Source of the DNA: Aggregatilineales bacterium
GTDB lineage: Bacteria; Chloroflexota; Anaerolineae; Aggregatilineales; Phototrophicaceae
Reading direction: 5' to 3'
Assembly: GCA_030834905.1 (NCBI GenBank)
Contig: JAUQWZ010000044.1
Location: 1-64,000, forward strand
Length of the DNA stretch: 64,000 bases
The notes below the pieces were generated by a model, which was not told the DNA's origin, ran no database searches, and worked only from the letters and a program-made list of their open reading frames with translations. Both the position numbers and the translations under genes were made by a program. Positions 25,243-34,012 of the stretch are shown piece by piece; the stretch's first letter is position 1, and the number at the start of each line of letters is the position of its first letter.

Positions 25243-26462
25243 GCGACAATCAGCGCCAGTTCCGCGTCAGGAACCATCGCGGCGGGGATGCCCGGCGTCA
25301 GCGACGAGCCGACGCGGACAAAGCTGATGATCACCCTGCCGCGCAGCGGTGGAAGCGTGACCAGCGGCGGACCATCGCTTTCGGTTCCTTCGCCGCGCCC
25401 GCCATGACAATCAGCGCAGTACTGCTGGTACAGCGCGCCGCCCTGCGCCAGCGCTTCACCCGAAAGCTGCGGCAGGGCGCTGCCGATGATCGCCTGCTGG
25501 GCGTAAGCGATAATGGCGTTGAGCTGCCCATCGGGTAAGTCGTTTTCGGCAAAGGGCGGCATGGCATTGCTGCCGCTGCGCACCCGGCTGGTGACAAAAC
25601 CGGCGGGGAGCGCCGGGAAATCGTTCAGTGACGGAGCGATGGAGCCGCCTTCGCCCCGCATCCCATGACAGGGCGCGCACCACATCTCGAATCCTATCCG
25701 CCCCTCCTCAAGCGAGATGCTCTCAATAGGCGCGGTTTCTGCTTCTGACGGCTGCCCCCAGTTTTGCAGCAGCGCCGCCAGCGTGGTGATGTCGTCTGCC
25801 GAAAGCGCCGTCTCGAAGCCCGCCATCTCGGTGCTGCGCACGCCGACGCGGACAATCGTGGTCAAACGGTCGGATGACATGCCTTGAACGTAGGCGTTGT
25901 TCAACTGCGGCGCGTCAAACGTGCCTTCACCGTTTTCGCCGTGACATTCCGAGCAGTTCGCCTCAAACAGGCTGAGCGCCTGATCGTAGTCAATCGGCTG
26001 CCCGCCGGTCAGGGCATTCGCCGCCGAAGTAGTCAGGACTTCCTCCGGCGTCAGCCCCAAAGCCGCCGCCCGCAGCGCCGCTGTATCCCAGCTATCCACC
26101 TGAATCAGCCGCGCCAGATAATCGATCTGCGGCATGGTCAGCGTTCCGCCCTGATCGATCTCATAGGCGATCATTTCGGTGCCATAGCGACCATTGGCTA
26201 TCGCGCGGCGCAGATCGTCCGCCGTTCGGCGGCGCACGAAGTCCTGATCCAGCGCCGGATAGACTCCCAGCCCTTCGCCAGCAGCGCCATGACACTCGGC
26301 GCATGAATGGGCGTACAGGTCGATGCCGCTGGCAAGCGCCAGCGTCTGGTAGGCTGCCGCCGCCCGGCGCTGGCGTTCAGGCTCGTACAGGATATTGACC
26401 GCGAGGATCAGCGCAATCGCCAGGGTAGCGACAAAGCCGATCCGCCTCAGCGCGCCGGACAT
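25215..26462 (-). CDS. Membrane-anchored tetrahaem cytochrome c
   Basis: The 415-residue product has one N-terminal membrane helix (about 8-26) and then four class-I cytochrome c units. Haem motifs are CAECH (54-58), CSECH (170-174), CAPCH (262-266) and CADCH (349-353), each followed by G-x-x-GEG, with likely methionine ligands later in each unit (for example AMPPF near 300). It would pass electrons along the outer face of the membrane. It is the last of four minus-strand genes that diverge from the cytochrome b/Rieske pair, so it is a natural electron acceptor for that complex. The next gene upstream ends 24 bases before its start. Confidence 0.92.
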   Translation of the reverse strand: MSGALRRIGFVATLAIALILAVNILYEPERQRRAAAAYQTLALASGIDLYAHSCAECHGAAGEGLGVYPALDQDFVRRRTADDLRRAIANGRYGTEMIAYEIDQGGTLTMPQIDYLARLIQVDSWDTAALRAAALGLTPEEVLTTSAANALTGGQPIDYDQALSLFEANCSECHGENGEGTFDAPQLNNAYVQGMSSDRLTTIVRVGVRSTEMAGFETALSADDITTLAALLQNWGQPSEAETAPIESISLEEGRIGFEMWCAPCHGMRGEGGSIAPSLNDFPALPAGFVTSRVRSGSNAMPPFAENDLPDGQLNAIIAYAQQAIIGSALPQLSGEALAQGGALYQQYCADCHGGRGEGTESDGPPLVTLPPLRGRVIISFVRVGSSLTPGIPAAMVPDAELALIVAYLHSLSAE

Positions 26463-26486
26463 ACGTTCAACCCTCTGATCGCTGCG

Positions 26487-28592
26487 CTAGTCAGACTGCG
26501 TCCGCAGCCAACGCAGGTAGGCGATAATATCGGCGAACTCGGCGTTACCCCAATCGGGACGCCCGCCGCTGGGCGGCATCGAAACGCCCAGAACATTATC
26601 AGGATGATCCGCCGGGCGACCGACGCGCAGAAATATCAGCAGTTCGATATCCGGCGCGTACATCACCAGCGGTGACGTGACCACCGGCAGCCCCAAGCCC
26701 GGAACGCCTTCGCCCTCAGAACCGTGACATCCGGCGCAGGTCTCGTCGTAGTAGATTCGCCCCTGTTCAATATCGCCCTGCCCCGAAGCGACGACGGTAG
26801 CATCCGGCAGCAGCGTCGGCTGCTGGATAGGCGAAGGCTGCTGTTCGGCATCAACTTCGAGCGTGCGGTAAACGTGATCGGGCGAAAGAAATTCCGCGCC
26901 GTCGATGACGTAGATTTCTCCGGCGTTGATCTGGGTATTCTGGAAGCCGTCGCCGCCCATCGCATTCGGCGCGATGTCAATGACGCCGTCGCCGTTGATA
27001 TCGCCAATCGCCAGGGCATAAGGCATCATGTCGTTGTCATCCCCGCCGATGATCATGCGTATCCGCAGACCTTCTGGCGGATCGGACAGCAGGATACGCC
27101 CGTCATCGTTCGGCAGTCCCCCCTGCTCTCCGAAGATCACCGGCATCATGCCAGCGTTGTGGCGCACGCGCCCATCCAGACCCACCGCGTCGTAATCCGG
27201 CGCGCCATAGAACAGGTCATCAATGCCGTCACCATCGAGGTCGGCGGCGCGCAGCGTGTCGCCTGCCTTGCTGTCCGCCTGATCGGGATAGATGACGACC
27301 GCGCGCTGTGGATTGACCGTTGCCAGGTCGAACGCCTGCCCCTCAAACGGTTCATGCGTGTAAATGATCCACACTTCCCCGGCTTCGTCGAGCGTGTTGT
27401 CCGCGCCATCCGCGACCAGCGTGCCGATGATCAGGTCTTTGCGACCGTCGCCGTCCAGGTCACCAGTGGCGATTTCCTCGCCCAACAGGTCGTTGGCGTC
27501 CGCGCCGTAGATCACTGTCACGCTGGCGTCCAGCGGCGCGCCATTTTCGTCGATGCGGTCAGCGAGATCGATAGTCTGTCCACGAAAATCCGGACTGCCA
27601 AAGACGACAAATACCTCGCCGCTGTTGTAGCGCTGGTTTCCCGGTCCGTCTGCGCCGCCAAACGACAGCCCGCCGACGCCGCTGGAAGCCCGCCACAGCC
27701 CCGCGCCGACGATGGCATCGTCATAACCGTCGCCGTTCAGATCGTCGCCCCAGACGCACGAACCCATCAGGTCGTCGTAATCCGCGCCATAGATGCGCGT
27801 GCTGTCTTCGGGCGGCTGCGACAGATCGATCACCTGCCCATACTGTGCCAGCATATCGGCTGCGCCGTAGATGATCCATACTTCGCCTGAGTTGGTGCGC
27901 CGGTTCTCTGGTCCATCTGCCTGGTTCGCGCCGATCAGCAAATCCTGAATGCCGTCACCGTCGAAATCGCCGCCCTCGACCCACAAGCCCAGTCGGTCTT
28001 CAACGGCTGCGCCGTAGATGCTGAGGATGTCCGGGTACGACTGGCGCAGGTCAATGTCGGCGTGCTGAGCGAAATCTTCCCCGCCAAAGAGGACGTAAGC
28101 CGCCCCCGCGTTGGAGCGATTTTGCTGCGGCCCGTCGCTGTTCTGGGCGCTGAACAGCAGGTCGTCGTAGCCGTCACCGTTGAAATCATCGATATAGGTT
28201 TCGGTGCCCGCCATATCCCCGGAGTAAGCGCCGTAGATGGTGAAGAAATTCGATTCCGGCTCGGCTTCTTCAATGGCGATATACCCGCTAATCTCGCACA
28301 GGTTCATGATGACGCGCACGTGTCCCGCGCTGCCGCGCCAGCCATCTGCCAGCGCGTGGGCGGCATTCTGCCCGGTGATGGCGATATCGCCGCAGCCGTT
28401 GCCGTCGAAATCGCCAACATCCAGCGGCTTGCCAGTCGTGGACGCGCCAGCAGGAAGATCGTAAAAGACGAACAAACCCGCCTGTTCGGTATCCTTTAAG
28501 TCCCATATATCCGGCGCTGTCTGAGCGGAAGCCAGCGCTGTCGTCAGCAGAAGACAGGCGGTTAACAGTAAAAAGCGAATTCCTGGCATCAC
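26487..28592 (-). CDS. FG-GAP (integrin-type) beta-propeller fused to cytochrome c
   Basis: The 701-residue product has a signal peptide (1-24, ending ALASA). Seven repeats carry calcium-binding loops of the D-x-(D/N)-G-(D/N)-G type, for example DFDGNGCGD, DFNGDGYDD, DFDGDGIQD, DLNGDGYDD, DLDGDGRKD, DLDGDGIDD and DINGDGVID, which is enough for a complete seven-bladed propeller over about residues 45-570. The last 85 residues are a cytochrome c unit with CAGCH at 619-623 followed by GSEGEG and a MPP segment as probable methionine ligand. Export and haem attachment place it outside the membrane. A propeller of this kind joined to a single-haem cytochrome is not a combination I know. The role is inferred from its neighbours to be electron transfer. 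Confidence 0.9.
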   Translation of the reverse strand: MMPGIRFLLLTACLLLTTALASAQTAPDIWDLKDTEQAGLFVFYDLPAGASTTGKPLDVGDFDGNGCGDIAITGQNAAHALADGWRGSAGHVRVIMNLCEISGYIAIEEAEPESNFFTIYGAYSGDMAGTETYIDDFNGDGYDDLLFSAQNSDGPQQNRSNAGAAYVLFGGEDFAQHADIDLRQSYPDILSIYGAAVEDRLGLWVEGGDFDGDGIQDLLIGANQADGPENRRTNSGEVWIIYGAADMLAQYGQVIDLSQPPEDSTRIYGADYDDLMGSCVWGDDLNGDGYDDAIVGAGLWRASSGVGGLSFGGADGPGNQRYNSGEVFVVFGSPDFRGQTIDLADRIDENGAPLDASVTVIYGADANDLLGEEIATGDLDGDGRKDLIIGTLVADGADNTLDEAGEVWIIYTHEPFEGQAFDLATVNPQRAVVIYPDQADSKAGDTLRAADLDGDGIDDLFYGAPDYDAVGLDGRVRHNAGMMPVIFGEQGGLPNDDGRILLSDPPEGLRIRMIIGGDDNDMMPYALAIGDINGDGVIDIAPNAMGGDGFQNTQINAGEIYVIDGAEFLSPDHVYRTLEVDAEQQPSPIQQPTLLPDATVVASGQGDIEQGRIYYDETCAGCHGSEGEGVPGLGLPVVTSPLVMYAPDIELLIFLRVGRPADHPDNVLGVSMPPSGGRPDWGNAEFADIIAYLRWLRTQSD

Positions 28593-28599
28593 ATTATCC

Positions 28600-30450
28600 T
28601 CACAACGATTTGAGGAACGCGATCAAATCGTCCAACTGCTGCTCTGTCAAGTCATCCGCAACGCTGTGAACGGGATCGGTTCGCGAGAGCAGTTCTTCCA
28701 ACGTCTGCGCCACGCCGTCGTGCATATACGGGGCGGTTGCCCACAAGCCGCGCAGCGTCGGCGTGTCAAACGCTTCGTCTGCTTCCAGCGAGAAGGCAGC
28801 CCCCGCCAGATTATGCTGCTCCAGGTCGGTATACAGCGGCGGCGTATGGCACCTGCCGCAATCCAGCGAGCCGCTTATGAACAGGGTCATGCCCCGCTGC
28901 GCCGAATCAGACAGCGAGCCATCTGCCTGACGGTAGGGACTGGGCGCAGGTTCGAGCGAGGTCACGTAGGCGACCAACGCATCCAGATCGTCAGAGCGCC
29001 CGGCGTCAATTCGGTCGATGGTCGAGTCAAATTCGCCCGCGATCAAGCCGTCACCGGACATGATGTGGCGAATGGTATCCTCAATCGAATCGTGCAGTTC
29101 CGCCGCGTCACCCGACCAGTGATAGGGCGGCAGGGCAGCCGCGCCGCCTAAAGCCATCGTATTGCGCGGTCCGCTGCGGAAATTGATCCAGGTGCGGGCG
29201 TCCATGCCGCCGTCGAAGTGGCAGGTCGCGCAGCTCATCGAGCCGTCGCTCATGCCATCGGCGCGATGAAACAGCGTTTTTCCCAGCAGAAGCTGCGGGT
29301 CAAGCTGGAGTTCCGTCACCTGAAGTGTGTCTCGCACTGCATCACTTGCTGTGTCGATGATCGATATTGTGCCGTCAAGCGCATTCAGGACATAAGCGGT
29401 GCCATCGTCGTCCAGCAATATCGCGCGCGGGTTCGCGCCCACCGCGATACGCGCTTCAACCCGGCGAGTCTGCGCGTCGAGGACGGCGACGGCGTCGTTA
29501 CCCGCCAGTATAACGTACAGACGGCGTCCATCGGCTGAAAAAGCCAGATCAAAGGGCATATTGGCGGCGCGGCTGTCATTGGCTGACAGCGTCAGCCGCG
29601 CCTCGCGCGCGCCGGTCATGCGGGTTAAGTCCATCACGCTGACGACCGGAAACCAGTCCTGCATATATTGCAGCGATACCAGCGCCAGCCCGGTGCGCGT
29701 CTGTGGGATGTAAGCCTTTGTGCCAGTCGGATCGATCACAATGCTGTTCGACAGCTCGCCATCCGTCTCAACATTGACTGTGCCAAGCACAAACGGCGCT
29801 CGCAAAACGTTGAGCGTCGTCACCTGACCCGTGTAAAAGTGCGTGACCAGCAGCCATTCGCCACTCAGCGCCAGCGCCGCGGGCGCGTTCGGCACGCCCA
29901 CGCGGTACAGCACTTCGCCGGAGGACAGATTGACGACGGCGATCTCATCGCTGGCGAAGCAGCTTACGAATGCCCGCCGTCCATCGGCGACCACGCCATA
30001 GGGCATCGGGCAGACCGGATAGACCGCTGCCAGCGCTGCCGATTCCAGACTGACCACCGCCAGCGCGCCATCCCCGCGCAGGGTCGCGAGCGCGTAATCG
30101 CCGTCGGGCGTGATGGCAACGCTGCGCGGGTCATCGCCAATATGGATTTCGGTCAGTACGCGGCTGCGCGTCGTATCGACCAGCGTCAGGCTGTCGCTGT
30201 CCATGTTGGCGCTGATGAGCACGTCGTCGCGCAGCGCCAGCGCCCTGCTCGACTGGCTCTCTCCCAGCGCTGGCAGCGGCGGCAGGGTTTCAGGCGGCGC
30301 GATGGGAGTGAGCAGCAGCGGAACCGGCGTAACGTTCGGCGTGGGTGTCGGGGACGGTGTCATCCGCTGCTGCTCGACAGACACCGGCGCGGCAGCCAGA
30401 CACGCCGCCAGCAGCAGACAAACGAGCAGTAATCGAGCCAAGTCTCTCAT
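28600..30450 (-). CDS. Lipoprotein with YVTN-type propeller and dihaem (MauG-like) domain
   Basis: Starting at the ATG at 30450 gives 616 residues and a proper lipoprotein signal (MRDLARLLLVCLLLAAC). The open frame begins earlier at a TTG (30492) that would bury it. Residues about 60-380 are a seven-bladed propeller of the YVTN/surface-antigen kind (VTPDGDYALATLRG-like and FSADGRRLYVILAGNDAVAV repeats). The remaining part is a dihaem domain with CATCH (407-411) and CGRCH (531-535), a DTPTLRGLWATAPYMHDG motif and a LEELLSRTDP-HSV end, as in MauG/peroxidase-like proteins. It lies between the DUF362 gene and the FG-GAP cytochrome gene in one operon. Confidence 0.9.
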   Translation of the reverse strand: MRDLARLLLVCLLLAACLAAAPVSVEQQRMTPSPTPTPNVTPVPLLLTPIAPPETLPPLPALGESQSSRALALRDDVLISANMDSDSLTLVDTTRSRVLTEIHIGDDPRSVAITPDGDYALATLRGDGALAVVSLESAALAAVYPVCPMPYGVVADGRRAFVSCFASDEIAVVNLSSGEVLYRVGVPNAPAALALSGEWLLVTHFYTGQVTTLNVLRAPFVLGTVNVETDGELSNSIVIDPTGTKAYIPQTRTGLALVSLQYMQDWFPVVSVMDLTRMTGAREARLTLSANDSRAANMPFDLAFSADGRRLYVILAGNDAVAVLDAQTRRVEARIAVGANPRAILLDDDGTAYVLNALDGTISIIDTASDAVRDTLQVTELQLDPQLLLGKTLFHRADGMSDGSMSCATCHFDGGMDARTWINFRSGPRNTMALGGAAALPPYHWSGDAAELHDSIEDTIRHIMSGDGLIAGEFDSTIDRIDAGRSDDLDALVAYVTSLEPAPSPYRQADGSLSDSAQRGMTLFISGSLDCGRCHTPPLYTDLEQHNLAGAAFSLEADEAFDTPTLRGLWATAPYMHDGVAQTLEELLSRTDPVHSVADDLTEQQLDDLIAFLKSL

Positions 30451-30501
30451 TCGACGACCATTGTTTCCTGGTAGATAGGCAAACGATGACAAGCGTCAGA
30501 C

Positions 30502-31722
30502 TCAGGACGCAGCGCTGTTCATGAGCGCAATGCCCAGTTCCGGGCGGCTGGTCAGCATGTCGATCAGGCTAGGGTCTGCTGCCGCGCCGGAGAGCCGGAC
30601 TTCGATCCGGTCGGGACGCCTGCCGTGTAAAACCGTGAAGGCGTTGTTGAGGTGCATATCGGTATCGCTGTCGGCTAAGTCGTCAACAGTGATGAGATCG
30701 CGGTAAGCTGCCACCGCGTTTGCGCCCCAGACGGTGAGCACAAACGCCCAGTTGAAGCCGTTGGACATTTCGGGATAAGGTTCCTGCTGTAGATCAGCGC
30801 TGGGCGTTTGCCGCCGCGCCCACAGCAGCGTCAGCAGCGCGATCTGATCGTGACTGACTACGTCGTCGGATGCCAGTATGACCGGGCGAGCCAGCGGCAG
30901 GCGATAACCCGTATCAGGTCCATAGGTAGTCAGCGCCCAGTCCACCAGCGTCAGCGTCAGGCGCGTCTTCTCTCGTAACTGCGGAATGGCGTTGATTTCA
31001 GCGATCTTCGCCTGAAAGGTGTCACCGTCACGGTGCAGTGCCATGCGGCTGTGATCGCTGATCCAGCCGATGGCGTTCTTCAGCCCCAGCGTGTAGCCCG
31101 CCAGCGCGTGGCTGCCCAGACGCGGCAGGTTGATGACGTGATCGACCCGATCCAGAATTTCCGCCACCTGCAAGTCTTCGCCCCAGTGGTGCTCGCCCGC
31201 CGGTATTCCGGGGACATAAGCGCGCTCAAACGACACCTCTTCAAAGCAGTGGATAGTCGCTCCCGCGTCTTCGGCTGCCTGAAGCAGCCCGTTCTGGCGC
31301 ATGTTCTCGCGCGTCGAGCCGATAGTCTGGTCGGAGAGGTGGCGCACGAAGTAGGCACCACTCATATCGCCAACGTAGATCGTCCCCGCGCCAGCTTCGC
31401 GCAGCCGCCGGATGATCGGTTCCAGCACATCGGGCGAAGTCACCGCTGGCGGCTGGCGGTTAGAGTTGCTGGCGACTTTGAGAAAGACCGAATCGCCCGG
31501 CGCCAGCCAGCGCAAATCGGTCGCCGCTTCCAGCGCCGTCAAAACGGCGTCGGCAGCAGGTGTCGTTTGGGGGTCATAGGCGTGCAGATAAACCTGGGTC
31601 GCCAGCGATTCCTGCGCGAGCAGGCTCAGCGGCGCGCGCCTGAGCAGGGAAGAAACCAGCGTCGCTCCGGTCAGCGCCAACAGCCTGCGCCGCGAGAGTT
31701 GATGACCACGCCAGCTACTCAT
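30502..31722 (-). CDS. Tat-exported DUF362-family protein
   Basis: GGGAG at the right distance supports the ATG at 31722, giving 406 residues. The N-terminus has a twin-arginine signal (QLSRRRLLALTGATLVSS), so the folded protein is exported. The body matches DUF362: VFLKVASNSNRQPP, INLPRLGSHALAGYTLGLKNAIGW and HDQIALLTLLW. DUF362 proteins are often paired with ferredoxin domains, but this one has almost no cysteine, so it carries no iron-sulfur cluster of its own. The function is unknown. It is the first gene of the four-gene cytochrome operon and is divergent from the cytochrome b gene across a 160-base region. Confidence 0.8.
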   Translation of the reverse strand: MSSWRGHQLSRRRLLALTGATLVSSLLRRAPLSLLAQESLATQVYLHAYDPQTTPAADAVLTALEAATDLRWLAPGDSVFLKVASNSNRQPPAVTSPDVLEPIIRRLREAGAGTIYVGDMSGAYFVRHLSDQTIGSTRENMRQNGLLQAAEDAGATIHCFEEVSFERAYVPGIPAGEHHWGEDLQVAEILDRVDHVINLPRLGSHALAGYTLGLKNAIGWISDHSRMALHRDGDTFQAKIAEINAIPQLREKTRLTLTLVDWALTTYGPDTGYRLPLARPVILASDDVVSHDQIALLTLLWARRQTPSADLQQEPYPEMSNGFNWAFVLTVWGANAVAAYRDLITVDDLADSDTDMHLNNAFTVLHGRRPDRIEVRLSGAAADPSLIDMLTSRPELGIALMNSAAS

Positions 31723-31882
31723 GACCAAATCTCCCATACTAAACATCATTCTTGTGAAAGATATAACAAATATTTTTCACAACTGCCAGCGGTTGGTAGA
31801 CTACAGGCGTGTTTCGCAATAACGCCACTTCCCGGACAGGGCGCAGCGTGCCGCGCCCTGCTCCAGAAGACAGCAGGTATCG

Positions 31883-33250
31883 ATGGCAAACGCTCAACGC
31901 GAACGGCTCAAGGCGGGAAATGATCGCTCAAGACCAGCCGGGGACAGAAAACGGCAGCGCCTGGCATTGCCGGGCATGATTCAGCATCTTCATCCGCCGT
32001 TTATCCCGGATCGGCTGCTGCGCCTGAGCTATACCTATGGACTTGGCGGTCTTGCCATTCTGCTGTTTCTGATGCTGGCGGGTACGGGCATGATGCTGGC
32101 GTTTGCCTATGTTCCTTCGCCCGCCGAAGCCTACGCCAGCATCGTCCGCCTTCAGTCGGAAACATGGTTCGGGCAGTTGATCCGCAACCTGCATCACTGG
32201 TGCGGCAACCTGCTGGTGGTGGTGGCTTTTCTGCACATGCTGCGCGTCTTTTACACCGCAGCTTTCCGCCAGCCGCGCCGGTTCAACTGGCTGCTGGGCT
32301 TGCTGCTGCTGCTGGGCGTCGTCCTGGCAAGTTTCAGCGGTTACGTGCTGCCCTGGGATCAGCTTTCGTACTGGGCGATCACGATTCTGTCAGGACTCGT
32401 CAGCTACGTGCCGATGATCGGTGACGGCTTGCGCCAGCTTCTCGTCGGTGGAAATGACATCGGCGCGGTGACGCTGCGCGGCGTCTATACGCTTCACACG
32501 CTGCTCCTTCCGTTAGCTTTCGTCACCGCCTTCTCGTTTCACATCTGGCGCGTTCGCAAAGACAAGCTGTCGATACCCCGTGATTTCAGCGAAGCCGGAG
32601 ACACGCCCAAGCCGCGCCTGATTGCGACTAATCCCGCCCTCGTAAGTGTGGAAATCGTCGCCGCGCTGATCGTCATCGCCTTCATGCTCGCCTGGTCGTC
32701 GCTGGTGGATGCGCCGCTGCTGGCAGCCGCCGATCCCAATTACCCGCCGAACCCGGCAAAAGCGGCATGGTATTTCGCCGGCTTGCAGGAGCTGCTGCTC
32801 CACATCCACCCGTTGGTCGGCGCGGTGGTGATTCCAGCGCTCGTCGTCATTGGGCTGGTCATGCTGCCGTTCACCCGACCGGATGACGACAGCCGCTGTA
32901 CCGGCATCTGGTTCCGTTCTCGCCGGGGAAGGCGCTTGTTTGCCCGCAGCCTGCTGGTCGGCGCTGTGGCAGCCGCCGCGCTGGTGCTGCTCGATGAAGT
33001 CGGCAGCCTGGCGGACATATTCCCGCTGATGGATCCGCTGCTGCGCGATGGCTGGCTGCCGCTGGCGGCTGGGCTGGCTGGCATCTGGGGATACGGCAGG
33101 CGCGTACAGGCGGGCGGGGCAGCGCCTTCGGAAGTGCGGCTGGCGCGTTTTACACTCGTGCTGGCGGTCTTTCTCACTTTGACCATCATTGGCAATCTCT
33201 TTCGCGGCGTCGGCTGGCGGTTGGTGTTCCCCTGGGAGGTGTTCGCTTGA
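31883..33250 (+). CDS. Cytochrome b with fused subunit IV-like part (bc-type complex)
   Basis: The 455-residue membrane protein resembles cytochrome b/b6. Haem-ligand histidines sit in RNLHHWCGNLLVV and AFLHMLRVFYT (helix B) and in YTLHTLLLP and FSFHIWRVRK (helix D). The SGYVLPWDQLSYWAI motif is the quinol-site signature. After a loop, residues about 280-330 carry the subunit IV motif PPNPAKAAWYFAGLQELLLH, and several more helices follow. It would oxidise quinol and pass electrons to the Rieske protein encoded next (TTGA overlap) and through it to the cytochromes of the divergent operon. A 32-residue soluble N-terminal extension is present if the ATG at 31883 is used. Confidence 0.93.
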   Translation: MANAQRERLKAGNDRSRPAGDRKRQRLALPGMIQHLHPPFIPDRLLRLSYTYGLGGLAILLFLMLAGTGMMLAFAYVPSPAEAYASIVRLQSETWFGQLIRNLHHWCGNLLVVVAFLHMLRVFYTAAFRQPRRFNWLLGLLLLLGVVLASFSGYVLPWDQLSYWAITILSGLVSYVPMIGDGLRQLLVGGNDIGAVTLRGVYTLHTLLLPLAFVTAFSFHIWRVRKDKLSIPRDFSEAGDTPKPRLIATNPALVSVEIVAALIVIAFMLAWSSLVDAPLLAAADPNYPPNPAKAAWYFAGLQELLLHIHPLVGAVVIPALVVIGLVMLPFTRPDDDSRCTGIWFRSRRGRRLFARSLLVGAVAAAALVLLDEVGSLADIFPLMDPLLRDGWLPLAAGLAGIWGYGRRVQAGGAAPSEVRLARFTLVLAVFLTLTIIGNLFRGVGWRLVFPWEVFA

Positions 33251-33774
33251 CTGGCACGCCGCGCCCCAATGAACCATCCAGGCGCGACCTGCTGACGTGG
33301 GCATGGCAGGCAGCCGGCGTGCTCGTGCTGGGGGCAGGCGGTTTTATCGGGCTGCGCTTTCTGTCATCGCGGGGCACAACCAGCGCCGCCGCCGCCGTCG
33401 TCACCGCCGGGCTTGTCGGTGATTTTGCTCCCGGCACAGTGACGCCGTTTGAAAACCCACGCTTCTATCTCGTCCGGGCGGACGACGGCGGCTTTCTGGC
33501 GCTCTATGGCAAGTGCCCGCATCTCGGCTGCGCCGTTCTCTGGAACGTGAACGACGAGTGCTTCCAGTGTCCCTGTCACGGCTCTCTCTTTACGCGCGGC
33601 GGCGCTGTGCTCAGTCCCCCCGCGCCGCGCGCGCTGATTTGCCTGCCCATTGTTTTCAATGAACAGGGTCAGGTGCAGGTGGACACGCAGACACGGATCG
33701 AGCGCGCCCAGGTTTCCCCGACCGACTTCACCTATCCGCCGGGCGCAGACCAACCCATGCCGGAATCGCCCTGA
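33247..33774 (+). CDS. Rieske iron-sulfur protein
   Basis: The start is a TTG that overlaps the cytochrome b stop codon (TTGA) and follows GGGAGG at an ideal distance. The 175-residue product has a Tat-like signal (SRRDLLTWAWQAAGVLV) that also serves as membrane anchor. The cluster-binding motifs are CPHLGC and CPCHGS, near residues 90-115, the classic two-Cys two-His set for a 2Fe-2S cluster. It accepts electrons from quinol at the cytochrome b subunit. Coupled translation with the preceding gene shows that they form one complex. Confidence 0.95.
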   Translation: MTGTPRPNEPSRRDLLTWAWQAAGVLVLGAGGFIGLRFLSSRGTTSAAAAVVTAGLVGDFAPGTVTPFENPRFYLVRADDGGFLALYGKCPHLGCAVLWNVNDECFQCPCHGSLFTRGGAVLSPPAPRALICLPIVFNEQGQVQVDTQTRIERAQVSPTDFTYPPGADQPMPESP

Positions 33775-34012
33775 TACCGATCTCCCACAATCGGGTCAGC
33801 TCTATTCACTCCACTGGACTGTCACAGAATCATCAGCCATGACATAAAACTAAGTCAGTGGCTTGCGACAACTTCATCTGAATCAAAAGTGAACAGACCG
33901 TTATCCGGCAGTATTTCGGCTGCCGAGCGCTGCCGCTGTCACAAGCTGCATGGAAACCGCTTTCAGCCGTTCATAGCCCCGTCAGGATGTACCCGCAGTG
34001 AGGAGAGAACCA

